A stretch of 64,000 nt of DNA from Variovorax sp. RA8 (GCF_901827175.1 NZ_LR594662.1:992001-1056000); one strand, 5' to 3'. Counted from the stretch's first letter, positions 51,379 through 60,371 are shown. The notes: generated from the letters alone by a model not told the origin. Numbers and translations: made by a program.

Positions 51379-51567
51379 CGGAGGCGTGCGGTATGCCCTG
51401 GGCCGGCCGTTGAGGCACCGCCGAGCAGCGCAGCGACAGGCGGATCAGGGCTCGCGACTGTTTGAGCCGAAGGCGAGTTTGAGCGAGACCCCGCCTGGCG
51501 CGAGCAGCGCAGGGAAGCCCGAAGGGCCGGTGACGTCGGCCGGCCCAGGGCATACCGCACGCCTCCG
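51379..51567. repeat. 189-bp inverted-repeat intergenic element, copy 3 (opposite orientation)
   Basis: The 30-nt arms at 51379-51408 and 51538-51567 are perfect reverse complements, starting CGGAGGCGTGCGGTATGCC. On the minus strand its interior reads CCCTTCGGGCTTCCCTGCGC, then TCTCGCTC and TCGCGAGCCCTGATCCGCC, so it is the same family as copy 2 in reverse. The two copies are 61 bp apart. It ends 30 bp before the stop of the convergent dctP gene and may serve as a two-way transcription stop. Confidence 0.78.
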
Positions 51568-51596
51568 CCCCCAGCGGTGGAACGCGCCTTACTGCG

Positions 51597-52631
51597 TCAC
51601 TTCTTCCGAGCAGCAATCGCCTGCTCAGCCTTCGTCACCAGCTCGGCACCAATCTGCGGCTTCCACTTGGCATACACAGGCCGCGTCGCCTTCACGAAGG
51701 CCTCGCGCTCTGCCGGCGTGAGCTGCGTCACCGTCACCCCCATCCCCGCGATGTCCTTCAGCACCGGCTTGTCGGCTTCCACCAGGCCCTTGCGCGCCAG
51801 TTCGATCTCCTGCTTGCCCGCATCGATGGCGGCCTGGCGCACGATCGCCTGGTCGGCCGGAGTCCACGAGGCCCAGATGTCCTTGTTGACCACGAACACC
51901 AGCGGGTCCGCCATGTAGCCCCAGGTCGTCACGTACTTCTGCCCCACGGTGTGCATCTTGAGGATCGTGAAGAGGAACAGCGGGTTCTCCTGCCCGTCGA
52001 CCGCGCCGCTGGCCAGCGCCGGCTGCGCATCGGCCCAGCTCATCTGCGTCGGGTTGGCACCCAGCGCGCTGAACATGTCGGAGAAGATGGGCGAGCCCAC
52101 CACGCGGATCTTCATTCCCTTCAGGTCTTCAGGCGACTTGATCGCGCGCTTGGAGTTGGTGATCTCGCGGTAGCCGTTCTCGCCCCACGCCAGCGGCACC
52201 ACGCCCGACTTGTCCAGCGTCTTGAAGATCTCCTTGCCGACCTCGCCCTGCGTCAGCGCATCGACGGCCGCGTAGTCCGGCATCAGGAACGGCAGCGAGA
52301 ACAGGTTGAGCTGCTTGACCTGCGGCGACCAGTTGATGGTCGACCCCACCGCCATGTCGATCACGCCCTGGCGCAGCGCGCTGAACTCGCGCGTCTGGTC
52401 GCCCTGGATCAGCGAGACGCCGGGGTAGAGCTTGATGTTGATGCGGCCCTGCGTGCGCTCCTTCACCAGGTCGGCCCAGATCTTGCCGGCCTGGCCCCAC
52501 GGCGTGGGCGGCCCGAGCACCAGCGACATCTTGTATTCGGCCTTGTAGCCTTGCGCCGGCGCGGAAACGGAGAAGCTGCCCAGCGTGGCAGCGACGGCCA
52601 GCAGGCCGAGCAGGGAACGGCGGAATTTCAT
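51597..52631 (-). CDS. dctP: TRAP transporter solute-binding protein DctP (second system)
   Basis: The 344-residue DctP-family protein has a signal peptide (MKFRRSLLGLLAVAATLGSF, cleavage near SAPAQ), the family arginine in GMKIRVVGSPIF near residue 178, and SGAVDGQENPLFLF near residue 212. The AAGGAG site upstream fixes the ATG. Unlike the first TRAP set, the binding-protein gene comes last in its operon (dctQ-dctM-dctP). The adjacent aromatic-acid genes make an aromatic or dicarboxylic acid a possible ligand. Confidence 0.91.
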   Translation of the reverse strand: MKFRRSLLGLLAVAATLGSFSVSAPAQGYKAEYKMSLVLGPPTPWGQAGKIWADLVKERTQGRINIKLYPGVSLIQGDQTREFSALRQGVIDMAVGSTINWSPQVKQLNLFSLPFLMPDYAAVDALTQGEVGKEIFKTLDKSGVVPLAWGENGYREITNSKRAIKSPEDLKGMKIRVVGSPIFSDMFSALGANPTQMSWADAQPALASGAVDGQENPLFLFTILKMHTVGQKYVTTWGYMADPLVFVVNKDIWASWTPADQAIVRQAAIDAGKQEIELARKGLVEADKPVLKDIAGMGVTVTQLTPAEREAFVKATRPVYAKWKPQIGAELVTKAEQAIAARKK

Positions 52632-52694
52632 GGGGGTGTCTCCTTCATGTGAACAACAAAAAATCGTGTTTCCTGGTTGGCTGTCACGGCCCGA

Positions 52695-53993
52695 CTAGTA
52701 ACCCAGCGCATGCGGCAACCACAGCGCCAGCTGCGGCCAGATGATCACCGCCACCATCACCAGGAACATCGCGAACAGCATCCAGCCGACCCAGCGAACG
52801 GTCTCTTCCATGCGCACCCCGGCGATGCGGCAGGACACCATCAGGTTGACCGCCAGCGGCGGCGTGAACTGCCCCAGCGCCACCTTCAGCGTAAGGATCA
52901 CGCCGAACCACACCGGGTCCCACTTGTAGTGCTGGACGATCGGCCACAGCAGCGGCACGAAGATCAGGAAGATCGAGACGCCGTCGAGGAACATGCCCAC
53001 CGTGATCAGCAGCAGGATCAGCAGCGACAGCACGCCGTACTCGCCCAGGCCCGAGTTCACGATCGCGCGCGTCACCGGATCGATCACGCCCAGCGTCGAC
53101 AACGAGTAGGCGAAGATCCCCGCCAGCGAGACCACCAGCAGGATCACCGCCGACAGCTCGCCCGACTCGCGCAGGATCACGAACAGGTCGCGCACGCGGA
53201 TCGTGCGATGCACCGCCATGCCGATGAAGAGCCCGTAGAACACCGCCACCACCGCCGCCTCGGTGGGCGTGAACCAGCCCGCGCGCATGCCGCCGAGGAT
53301 CAGCACCGGCGCGGCCAGGCCCCAGATCGCATCGCGCAGGCTCTTCCAGAAGGGTGGCCGCAGCAGCGTGGCCTCCAGCGCGCCCATACGGTGGTGGCGG
53401 GCCATCCACACGGCAGGCACGATGAGCGCCAGGCCCGCCAGCAGGCCCGGCACCATGCCGGCGGCGAACAGCGCCGGCACCGAGGCGCCCGGCACCAGCA
53501 CCGAGTAGACGATGAAGGCCACCGAGGGCGGGATCAGGATGTCGGTGGCGGCGGCGGCGCCGACCACGCTGGCCGAGTAGGCGGCGGGGTAGCCCGCGCG
53601 CGACATCGCGCCGATCATCACCGCGCCGACCGCCGCCGCGTTCGCGGGGCCCGAGCCCGAGATGCCACCCAGGAACATCGCCACCACGATCGCCACCAGC
53701 GGCAGCATGCCGGGTCCGCGCCCGACGATCGCGATCGCAAAGTTGACCAGGCGCAGCGCCACGCCCGAGCGGTCGAAGATCGAGCCCACCAGCACGAACA
53801 TCGGTATCGCCAGCAGCGGGTACTTGCCCAGCCCGGCATAGAAGTTCTGCGGCACCGCCAGCAGCCCGAACCACTGGGCATCGGCGTTCGCCAACCCGAT
53901 GGCGACGGCGCCCGCGAGGCCCAGCGCCGCGCCGATCGGCACGCCCACCAGCATCATCAGGATGAAGGCGGCGAAGAGCAGCGCCGGGATCAT
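52695..53993 (-). CDS. dctM: TRAP transporter large permease DctM (second system)
   Basis: The 432-residue multi-helix protein has the DctM signature including FLGGISGSGPANAAAVGAVM and ILIPPSVAFIVYSVL. The start MIPALLFAAFILMML overlaps the dctQ stop by 4 bp; the longer open frame upstream is dctQ shadow. It forms the ion-coupled transport path with DctQ. The gap to dctP is 63 bp. Confidence 0.92.
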   Translation of the reverse strand: MIPALLFAAFILMMLVGVPIGAALGLAGAVAIGLANADAQWFGLLAVPQNFYAGLGKYPLLAIPMFVLVGSIFDRSGVALRLVNFAIAIVGRGPGMLPLVAIVVAMFLGGISGSGPANAAAVGAVMIGAMSRAGYPAAYSASVVGAAAATDILIPPSVAFIVYSVLVPGASVPALFAAGMVPGLLAGLALIVPAVWMARHHRMGALEATLLRPPFWKSLRDAIWGLAAPVLILGGMRAGWFTPTEAAVVAVFYGLFIGMAVHRTIRVRDLFVILRESGELSAVILLVVSLAGIFAYSLSTLGVIDPVTRAIVNSGLGEYGVLSLLILLLITVGMFLDGVSIFLIFVPLLWPIVQHYKWDPVWFGVILTLKVALGQFTPPLAVNLMVSCRIAGVRMEETVRWVGWMLFAMFLVMVAVIIWPQLALWLPHALGY

Positions 53994-54550
53994 CCGCGTG
54001 CGTCCTCGCCGCGCTGCTCGCGGCTGCGCCGGATGAACAGGCCCACCGCGCGCAGCCCGATCGCGAAGCAGACGATCGGCAGCCAGATCGAGTACCACCA
54101 CTGCGGCACGCCGATGCCGGGCGAGGTCTCCTCGTAGCGGTAGTCGTCCCACACCACGCGTACGCTCAGCGCCGCGATCAGGAAGAAGAGCGCCGCCACC
54201 ATCAGCGCGCCGAACTGCGAGAGCCGCTTGCGCCGGCCCATGGAGCCGCTCTCGGCGAAGTACTCGATGCGGATGTGCCGGTCGCGCGCCACCGCGGCCG
54301 AACCCGCGACCATCGCCAGCAGGATCATGAGGAACACCGAGAACTCCTCGGTCCAGGCGAAGGAGGAATCGGTGAAGTAGCGCACCAGCACGTTGGCGAA
54401 GGTGATGCAGGCCAGCAGGCCCATGATGATCACCGTGGCCCAGTCCTCGATGGCCAGCGGCACGCGCGTGGGCTCGTCGGCGGCTTCGATCTCGGGGGGG
54501 AGAGGGGTGGCGGCGTCCAGCAAGGGGCCGGACTCGGGGGGAGAGGACAT
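53990..54550 (-). CDS. dctQ: TRAP transporter small permease DctQ (second system)
   Basis: The 186-residue protein has four predicted helices with the DctQ features (FAWTEEFSVFLMILLAMVAG and DRHIRIEYF). The ATG giving MSSPPESGPL leaves a 40-residue acidic soluble N-terminus; an earlier start would run through the 15-bp palindrome at 54588-54602. It lies 79 bp downstream of the FAH-family gene on the same strand and could be part of that transcript. Confidence 0.88.
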   Translation of the reverse strand: MSSPPESGPLLDAATPLPPEIEAADEPTRVPLAIEDWATVIIMGLLACITFANVLVRYFTDSSFAWTEEFSVFLMILLAMVAGSAAVARDRHIRIEYFAESGSMGRRKRLSQFGALMVAALFFLIAALSVRVVWDDYRYEETSPGIGVPQWWYSIWLPIVCFAIGLRAVGLFIRRSREQRGEDARG

Positions 54551-54587
54551 CAGGGAAACGGCGCAGCGGCCGGGATTCGGCAACCTC

Positions 54588-54602
54588 CGATCGTAACGAT
54601 CG
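54588..54602. promoter_or_regulatory. 15-bp perfect palindrome upstream of dctQ
   Basis: CGATCGTAACGATCG has 7-nt arms around one base, 38 bp ahead of the dctQ start in a 79-bp gap. It is a candidate operator for the second TRAP operon or a short intercistronic hairpin; sequence alone cannot decide. Confidence 0.45.
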
Positions 54603-54629
54603 ATAACGGTTTCCCTATGGGGGCTTTCC

Positions 54630-55379
54630 TTAGCCGCGATCCGTGCTCGGTTCCGGCCGCTCGGTGTCGGGGTCTGCAGCCCGGCCGACGTGCACCCGAA
54701 GCTCTCCGAGCCCTTCAACCGCACCGGTCATCGTCTGCCCGGCTTGGACGGGCCCCACGCCGGCAGGCGTTCCCGTGTAGACGAGGTCGCCCGGATGCAG
54801 CTCGAACCAGCCGGACAGGTGCGCGATGGTCTCCGCCACGTTCCAGATCAACTGGCTGATGTCGCTGTCCTGGCGTGTCTGGCCGTCCACGTCGACGCTG
54901 ATGCGCGCACGCCCGGGGTGCCCGATGGCGGCGGCGGGGCTGATTTCGCCGAGCAGGGCCGAGCCGTCGAAGGACTTTCCGATTTCCCATGGCCTGCCTT
55001 GCTCGCGCATCCGGATCTGGAGATCGCGCCGGGTCATGTCGAGCCCCACCGCATAGCCGAAGACGTGATCGAGCGCCTCGCGGACCCGGATATTGCTGCC
55101 GCGCCTTCCGATGGCGACGACGAGCTCGATCTCGTGCTGGAAGTCAACGGTACGGCCGGGATAGGGGATCTCGGCCGTCGTGCCTTCGCGGACGGGGACG
55201 ATGGCGTCCGTGGGCTTGCAGAAGAAGAAGGGCGGCTCGCGATCGGAGAAGCCCATCTCGCGGGCATGCGCCGCGTAGTTTCTTCCAACGCAGTAGACAC
55301 GGCGCACCGGAAAGAGCAGGCCGCTGCCTGCAACCGGCACGGCCGTCGCGGGCGGTGGGGGCAGCACATAGGCGCTCAT
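54630..55379 (-). CDS. FAH-family hydrolase, fumarylpyruvate hydrolase-like
   Basis: The 249-residue protein has the FAH fold with CVGRNYAAHAREMGF near residue 30, acidic ligands in HEIELVVAIGRR, the DMTRRDLQIRMREQGRPWEIGK segment and YTGTPAGVGPV near residue 205. The compact size and the RNYAAHA..MG motif match fumarylpyruvate/acylpyruvate hydrolases, which finish the gentisate pathway by splitting fumarylpyruvate. It overlaps the MFS gene by 4 bp, and a gentisate-dioxygenase-like cupin lies upstream in the same operon. Confidence 0.85.
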   Translation of the reverse strand: MSAYVLPPPPATAVPVAGSGLLFPVRRVYCVGRNYAAHAREMGFSDREPPFFFCKPTDAIVPVREGTTAEIPYPGRTVDFQHEIELVVAIGRRGSNIRVREALDHVFGYAVGLDMTRRDLQIRMREQGRPWEIGKSFDGSALLGEISPAAAIGHPGRARISVDVDGQTRQDSDISQLIWNVAETIAHLSGWFELHPGDLVYTGTPAGVGPVQAGQTMTGAVEGLGELRVHVGRAADPDTERPEPSTDRG

Positions 55380-56752
55380 TCGAGCGCTCCCGCCGCGCGG
55401 CGCGCGTCTGCACCGGGCACCGCTTCGCGGCGGTGCATCGTTGCGCGAGCCAGCAGCGCGACCGCGACAGCGGCCGTCCACGCGGGGAGCGCGGCCACGG
55501 CGAAGAGGGACTCCAGGGCCACTCCGGTCCCGACCAGCATGCCGCCCACCACCGGCCCGACGATCGACCCCGCCCGTCCCACGCCCAGTGCCCAACCCAC
55601 GCCGGTCGAGCGGATCTCGGTGGGATAGAGCCCGGATGCCAGCGCGTTGATGCTGATCTGCGCACCGATCACGCAGAAGCCGGCGACAAAGACCATCGCC
55701 ATCAGCGCCGGGAACTCCGCCTGCGTCATGCGGCCGATGGCGAACGTCGCCAGGCCTGCGGCGACGTACGCGGCGAGGAGCACCCGGTAGGGGCCCAGCC
55801 GATCGATCAGCCGCGCGAACATCAACGCGCCCGCAATGCCGCCGAGATTGAGCAGGGCGGTGGACACGATGGCCTTGTCCAGCGGCACACCGGCCTGCCG
55901 CAGCAGGGCAGGCAGCCAGTTGACCAGGAAGTACAGCACCAGGAGGTTCATGAAGAACACCGCCCACAGCAGCAGGGTCTGCGCCGTGCGCTGGCCGCCG
56001 AAGAGCTGCATGACGCTCATGCCTTGCTGCGGCTGCGCTTCGCTCCTCTTGAAATGCACTTGCGCGGCGCGCTCCGCACCCAGGATCGGGACCAGCAGCG
56101 CTCGCAGCGCGGCGTCAGGCGTGCGCCGCGCCGCCAGCAGCCGGATCGATTCGGGCAGCCACACGAAGAGCGCAGGCAGCAGCAGCAAAGGCAGCGCGCC
56201 GCCCAGCCAGAAGGTCGATTCCCATCCGAGCGAGGGGATCATTCGCGCCGCCAGGAAACCGCCCAACACGGCGCCCAGCGGAAAGCCGCAGAACATCAGG
56301 CTGATCAGCGTCGCGCGCGAACGCGCCGGGGCGTACTCGGCGGTCAGCGCAATGATGTTGGGCATCGCGCCGCCCAGGCCGAGGCCCGTCAGCAGCCGCA
56401 GGATCAGCAGCGTCGTGAGCGAATCCGCCCAGGGCGTCAGCAGGGTGAACAGGCCGAAGATCGCCGTCGTCGCCATGATCACGCGGCGGCGCCCGAAGCG
56501 ATCTGCTGCCGGGCCGAAGACCAGCGCGCCGAGCATCAGGCCGGCCAGGCCGGCGCCGAACACCGGGCCGAAGGACGAGACCGGCAGGCCCCATTGGGCG
56601 GCCAGCACCGGCGCCACGAAGGCAACGACCTGGGTGTCGAAGCCGTCCAGCATCGCGATCAATGCGCAGAGGAAGACGATACGTTTCTGGGCTCGGCCGA
56701 AGGGCGCCTGGTCGATCGCCGTCGCAGCGTCGACAGAGGGAGTCGCGGGCAT
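55376..56752 (-). CDS. MFS aromatic acid:H+ symporter (AAHS family)
   Basis: The 458-residue protein has twelve predicted helices and the AAHS markers LDGFDTQVVAFVAP in helix 1, GPAADRFGRRRV in the first cytoplasmic loop and ALGVGRAGSIVGPVVGG late. Relatives such as PcaK, BenK and MhpT import hydroxy-aromatic acids. A GGAGA site precedes the ATG. It is co-transcribed with the FAH hydrolase and cupin genes, so a hydroxybenzoate-type substrate is likely. Confidence 0.9.
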   Translation of the reverse strand: MPATPSVDAATAIDQAPFGRAQKRIVFLCALIAMLDGFDTQVVAFVAPVLAAQWGLPVSSFGPVFGAGLAGLMLGALVFGPAADRFGRRRVIMATTAIFGLFTLLTPWADSLTTLLILRLLTGLGLGGAMPNIIALTAEYAPARSRATLISLMFCGFPLGAVLGGFLAARMIPSLGWESTFWLGGALPLLLLPALFVWLPESIRLLAARRTPDAALRALLVPILGAERAAQVHFKRSEAQPQQGMSVMQLFGGQRTAQTLLLWAVFFMNLLVLYFLVNWLPALLRQAGVPLDKAIVSTALLNLGGIAGALMFARLIDRLGPYRVLLAAYVAAGLATFAIGRMTQAEFPALMAMVFVAGFCVIGAQISINALASGLYPTEIRSTGVGWALGVGRAGSIVGPVVGGMLVGTGVALESLFAVAALPAWTAAVAVALLARATMHRREAVPGADARRAAGALE

Positions 56753-56787
56753 CTTGTTCTCCGTGTATGTGTCGGGACGGGCGGTGA

Positions 56788-57366
56788 TCAGTCCTGGTGC
56801 GGCGCCTTGCCCTCGACCATGTGGAAGGTGCGGCCGATGGGCTCCTCCCAGATCAGGTTGCGGTCCATCGCACGCGCCGGCATGTCCTGGATGACGTACT
56901 GGATGGCCGGCTCGCTGCCGGTGTTGATGTGCTCGTGGCTGGCCATCGGCGGGCAGCCGAAGGTGTCGCCGCGCTTCCAGTCGAAGCGCTGGCCGTCCAG
57001 CACCGAATAGCCCTCGCCCTGGATGATGTGATAAAGGGCGTAGGAGTTGTGCCGGTGGGCGACGATGTGCTCGCCGGGGCCGAAGATCTGGATGCCGAGA
57101 AAGATCGACGGGAACACGCCGCCCGCCTCGCCGGTGTCGCTGTTGACCAGCGCGATGAAGCGGCGGTCGGCGCGGCGCAGCGGGTCGCGCAGCACCTGCT
57201 CCAGACGAGGCTCGAGATCGTTCCAGCGCCAGATGGCCGCGCGCAGGTTCTTCTTGACGAGGAAAGGGTAGTACTCGTCATCGGTCATGAACCGTGCCCA
57301 CTCGGTGCGATCCACGGTCGACGTGGTCTGCGGGGCGTTGTCTTCTGTGTCGAGTTGTGCGCTCAT
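56788..57366 (-). CDS. Single-cupin protein related to gentisate 1,2-dioxygenase
   Basis: The 192-residue protein is one cupin domain with metal-ligand pattern HRHNSYALYHIIQGEG (residues about 108-123) and a later SHEH, plus the upstream RAAIWRWNDLEP stretch that resembles the N-terminal half of gentisate 1,2-dioxygenases. Those enzymes are about 350 residues with two cupins; here only one is present and the frame shows no disruption. It may be a ring-cleaving dioxygenase of reduced size or an accessory cupin. Context with fumarylpyruvate hydrolase favours gentisate-like chemistry. An AGGAG site precedes the ATG. Confidence 0.75.
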   Translation of the reverse strand: MSAQLDTEDNAPQTTSTVDRTEWARFMTDDEYYPFLVKKNLRAAIWRWNDLEPRLEQVLRDPLRRADRRFIALVNSDTGEAGGVFPSIFLGIQIFGPGEHIVAHRHNSYALYHIIQGEGYSVLDGQRFDWKRGDTFGCPPMASHEHINTGSEPAIQYVIQDMPARAMDRNLIWEEPIGRTFHMVEGKAPHQD

Positions 57367-57400
57367 GAATGTGTCTCCTGGGGGTGGTTGAAGAAAATGC

Positions 57401-58144
57401 TCAATCGGGCAGGCGTCCGCGCAGATGCCAGTCGAAGAAGACCAGGCTTCTTCTCCAGGCCTCGGCGGAGGCGACGGGCCGGAAGACGGCAGGACGGAAC
57501 CATTCGTCGAACGCGTGGGGTGCGCCGGCATAGGTGTGGATCTCGTGGTGCCGCTGGGCATCGCGCAGCTGCGCCGCGAAGTCGGCCAGTTCCTCCTTGC
57601 CGATTAGCCTGTCCATGTCGCCGAAATGCCCGAGCAGCGGTGCTTGCAGGCGCGCCGCCACGCCGATGGGGTCCTGCGCTTTCGGGCGCGGACGACGCAG
57701 CTGCCCGTAGTACGCGACCGCGCAGGCAGGTCCGTCCGCCTCGCTTGCCGCGAGCACGGCGTAGCTCCCGCCGATGCAGAAGCCCAGCACGCCTGCGTGC
57801 CGGCGGTCGATGCCGCACTCGCCGAGCCAGTCGAGCACATGGCGAACGTCGGCCAGCACGCGATGGTCATCGACGGCCGCCACGGCGGCATCGATGCGCT
57901 CGGGCGTGGACAGGTCCGGCTGCGACGCGCCGCGGCTGAAGTAGTCGACGACGGCGACCAGGTAGCCGGCGCGGGCGAGCTGGTCGGCACGCTCCGCGAC
58001 GTACGCGTTCAGCCCGGCGATGGCGGGGAGCAGCACCACCGCATGGGTCGCGTCCGCATGGTCCGGCCGGCGAACGTGGACCGTGAATCTCTCGAATGCG
58101 TCTTCCTGCAGGAGGACGTGCTGTTGCAGGGGAGTGGGGCTCAT
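57401..58144 (-). CDS. Dienelactone hydrolase family protein
   Basis: The 247-residue alpha/beta-hydrolase has the DLH signature with nucleophile Cys in GVLGFCIGGSYAVL near residue 118, a GHFGDMD segment carrying the Asp, and His in YAGAPHAFDEW near residue 202. It is first of the aromatic operon, divergent from the LysR gene. Family members open dienelactones in chloro- or hydroxy-aromatic pathways, but many have other ester substrates. The role here is not fixed by sequence. Confidence 0.83.
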   Translation of the reverse strand: MSPTPLQQHVLLQEDAFERFTVHVRRPDHADATHAVVLLPAIAGLNAYVAERADQLARAGYLVAVVDYFSRGASQPDLSTPERIDAAVAAVDDHRVLADVRHVLDWLGECGIDRRHAGVLGFCIGGSYAVLAASEADGPACAVAYYGQLRRPRPKAQDPIGVAARLQAPLLGHFGDMDRLIGKEELADFAAQLRDAQRHHEIHTYAGAPHAFDEWFRPAVFRPVASAEAWRRSLVFFDWHLRGRLPD

Positions 58145-58222
58145 GGTCTCGGTTGCGGTTTCGTTGCGGCAAGTATTCGTTCCAGGCCCCTCGCCACGCA
58201 ATGCGAATGGTTTAGTCTGTAC

Positions 58223-58239
58223 TATTCGCTGGATGAATA
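58223..58239. promoter_or_regulatory. LysR-type box overlapping the regulator start
   Basis: TATTC and GAATA arms surround 7 nt, giving a T-N11-A dyad that overlaps the LysR start codon at 58233. Further ATTCG/CGAAT half-sites occur at 58173-58210 in the same 88-bp divergent promoter. This arrangement fits LysR autoregulation plus activation of the catabolic operon. Confidence 0.5.
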
Positions 58240-59177
58240 AGCAGGCGATCGACCTCAACCGTCTTCGTGTCTTCCGGGCCATCTGGGAATGCCGCAACGT
58301 CTCGCGCGCGGCCGAGGCGCTGGGTGTCTCGCAGCCCACCGTCAGCCATGCCTTGCGCGATCTGCGTGCGCATTTCGGCGACCGCATCTTCGTGCGCTGC
58401 CCCGGCGGCGTCATGCCCACGCCCTTGGCCGAGACCATCGCGCGCCGCATCAGCCAAGCCCTGGCCCTGCTCGAGCAGGGGCTCGACATCCGCGGCGAAT
58501 TCGACCCCGCGTCGAGCCGACGCGAGTTCACGATCGTGATGACGGACATCGCCGAGGCGATCATCCTTCCACGCATCCTCGGCCTGTGCCGGCACGAGGC
58601 GCCTGCGGTCGGCTTTCGTGCCATCCAGCTGCCCACCGAATCCGTCGTCGGCGCGCTGCGCGACGGCGCTGCTGACGTGGCCATCGGCTTCAGCCCCGCC
58701 CTGCGGGCGAGCCTGCTTCACAAGTCCTTTTTTCGCAGCGAGTACGTGTGCATCGCCAGCGCCACGCACCCGCGGATCCGAGGGCGGATGAAGCTGCAGG
58801 ACTTCACGCGCGAGCGCCATGCCGTGGCCCAGGCCCAGGGCACCGGGCACCATGCCGTCGAGGCCGCGCTGCAGCGCATGGGGCTGCTCGATGCCATCGG
58901 TGCGCGCGTGCCGCACTTCCTCGCCCTGCCGACCATCGTTGCGGCTAGCGACATGATCGCCACCATCCCCCGGCCGCTGGCAGAGCTGATGCTTCCCGTG
59001 GCGGCAGTACGCATGCATCCGCTGCCGATCCGGCTGCCGAAGCTGCTGATCGAACAGTTCTGGCACGAGCGCTTCCATGACGATGCGGCGTCGCGCTGGC
59101 TGCGGGCGCTGCTGCCGCGGGCGATGCAGGAAGTGTTCGCGACCGGCCCGCAGGGCTTCAAGCAGGCCGTTGACTGA
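58233..59177 (+). CDS. LysR-family regulator of the aromatic operon
   Basis: The 314-residue protein has the LysR helix-turn-helix (LNRLRVFRAIWECRNVSRAA, then ALGVSQPTVSHALRDLRAHF) and an effector domain of the NahR/NodD/LinR-like group (RREFTIVMTDIAEAIILPRI). Regulators of that group respond to salicylate, nitroaromatics or flavonoids. It is divergent from the dienelactone-hydrolase gene. The ATG at 58233 gives MNKQAIDLNRL, the normal spacing; the longer frame is shadow. Confidence 0.9.
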   Translation: MNKQAIDLNRLRVFRAIWECRNVSRAAEALGVSQPTVSHALRDLRAHFGDRIFVRCPGGVMPTPLAETIARRISQALALLEQGLDIRGEFDPASSRREFTIVMTDIAEAIILPRILGLCRHEAPAVGFRAIQLPTESVVGALRDGAADVAIGFSPALRASLLHKSFFRSEYVCIASATHPRIRGRMKLQDFTRERHAVAQAQGTGHHAVEAALQRMGLLDAIGARVPHFLALPTIVAASDMIATIPRPLAELMLPVAAVRMHPLPIRLPKLLIEQFWHERFHDDAASRWLRALLPRAMQEVFATGPQGFKQAVD

Positions 59178-59186
59178 CCCGACTCT

Positions 59187-60353
59187 TTATCGGTAGACCA
59201 GGCCCGACAGGCGCCACGCGAGCTGCTGGCGGACCATCGGCAGGCGCGAAAGCGTGCGCAGCAGAAGGTTGCGCGCCGCGCGCAGGGCGGGCCGTGCCGT
59301 CGCCATGCGCGTGAGGCGATCGGCCAGCGCGATCACATGGCCCGCAACGGGGCGCCGCATCGTGCCGTAGTCATCGAGCGCGGCTTCGTTGCCGGCCAGT
59401 GCCTGGCTCAGTGCTTCTGCGAGGGTGATCGCATCGACGATGCCGACATTCATGCCCTGCCCGCCGGCCGGGCTGTGCACGTGGGCGGCATCGCCGGCCA
59501 GCAGCACGCGCCCGGCGCGGTAGGCATCGGCCAGCCGGTGATGAACCCTGAAGCGCGAACCCCAGAGCACCTCGTGGACCACCGCCCGCTCGCTCGCCGG
59601 GCCGCGCGCGTCCAGCAGGGCTTGCAGGTAGCCGGCGTCGGGGTGCTCCGGCGCATCCGCCACGGTCGCGACGATGCGGTGCGCACCGCCCGGCAGCGGC
59701 GCCACGACCACCATGCCTGCGGGCGAGAAATAGAGGATGACCTCATCGTGAGGCACGCCGCCCGTCAGGCGCACATCGGCCAGGAGGAAGGACTCGCCGT
59801 AGCTGCCGCCGGTAAAGCCGATGCCGGCGCGTTCGCGTACCGTGCTGTGCATCCCGTCGGTGCCAACCACGTAGCGCGCCCGCACTTGCCGGCCGTCGTC
59901 GAGCGTGGCGGTGGCGCCGGTGGCGTCCTGGCGCACGTCTGTCAGCACGCGCGGGCGCAGCACCTGGCCGCCGAGCTCGCGCAACCGGTCGAGCAGCACG
60001 CTTTCGGTGACCGCCTGCGAAACCATCAGCGTGTAGGGATAGCGCGTCGGCAGCTGGTCGAAGCCGATCGGCACCAGCACGCGGTCGCGGTCGCGGATCG
60101 TGAAGCGCTGCGCCTGCACGCCGCGCTCGACCAGCCGGGCCGCGACCTGCAGCGACTCGAGGGCTTCCAGCGTGTAGGCATGGACCACCGCGGCGCGCGA
60201 GGTATTGGCGCCCTCGGCCTGACGGTCGATCAGCATGAAGCTCACGCCGCGGGCGGCGAGCGCGGTCGCCAGCGTGAGGCCGGCGGGGCCTGCGCCGACG
60301 ACCAGCACGTCGGTGTCGAAGGAGGAAGACGAGGGGATGCGCGGGTCGGACAT
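59187..60353 (-). CDS. FAD-dependent aromatic monooxygenase (PheA/TfdB family)
   Basis: The 388-residue class A flavoprotein has VLVVGAGPAGLTLATALAAR near residues 16-35, GTDGMHSTVRERAGI near residue 165 and the FAD motif GRVLLAGDAAHVHSPAGGQG near residue 285. It lacks the C-terminal thioredoxin-like domain of larger phenol hydroxylases. It is convergent with the LysR gene and divergent from a TetR gene, and its promoter carries two of that region's CAACA boxes. It may hydroxylate the aromatic acid used by the adjacent operon or an unrelated phenolic compound. Confidence 0.88.
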   Translation of the reverse strand: MSDPRIPSSSSFDTDVLVVGAGPAGLTLATALAARGVSFMLIDRQAEGANTSRAAVVHAYTLEALESLQVAARLVERGVQAQRFTIRDRDRVLVPIGFDQLPTRYPYTLMVSQAVTESVLLDRLRELGGQVLRPRVLTDVRQDATGATATLDDGRQVRARYVVGTDGMHSTVRERAGIGFTGGSYGESFLLADVRLTGGVPHDEVILYFSPAGMVVVAPLPGGAHRIVATVADAPEHPDAGYLQALLDARGPASERAVVHEVLWGSRFRVHHRLADAYRAGRVLLAGDAAHVHSPAGGQGMNVGIVDAITLAEALSQALAGNEAALDDYGTMRRPVAGHVIALADRLTRMATARPALRAARNLLLRTLSRLPMVRQQLAWRLSGLVYR

Positions 60354-60371
60354 GAGGTTCTCCTAAGAAGT

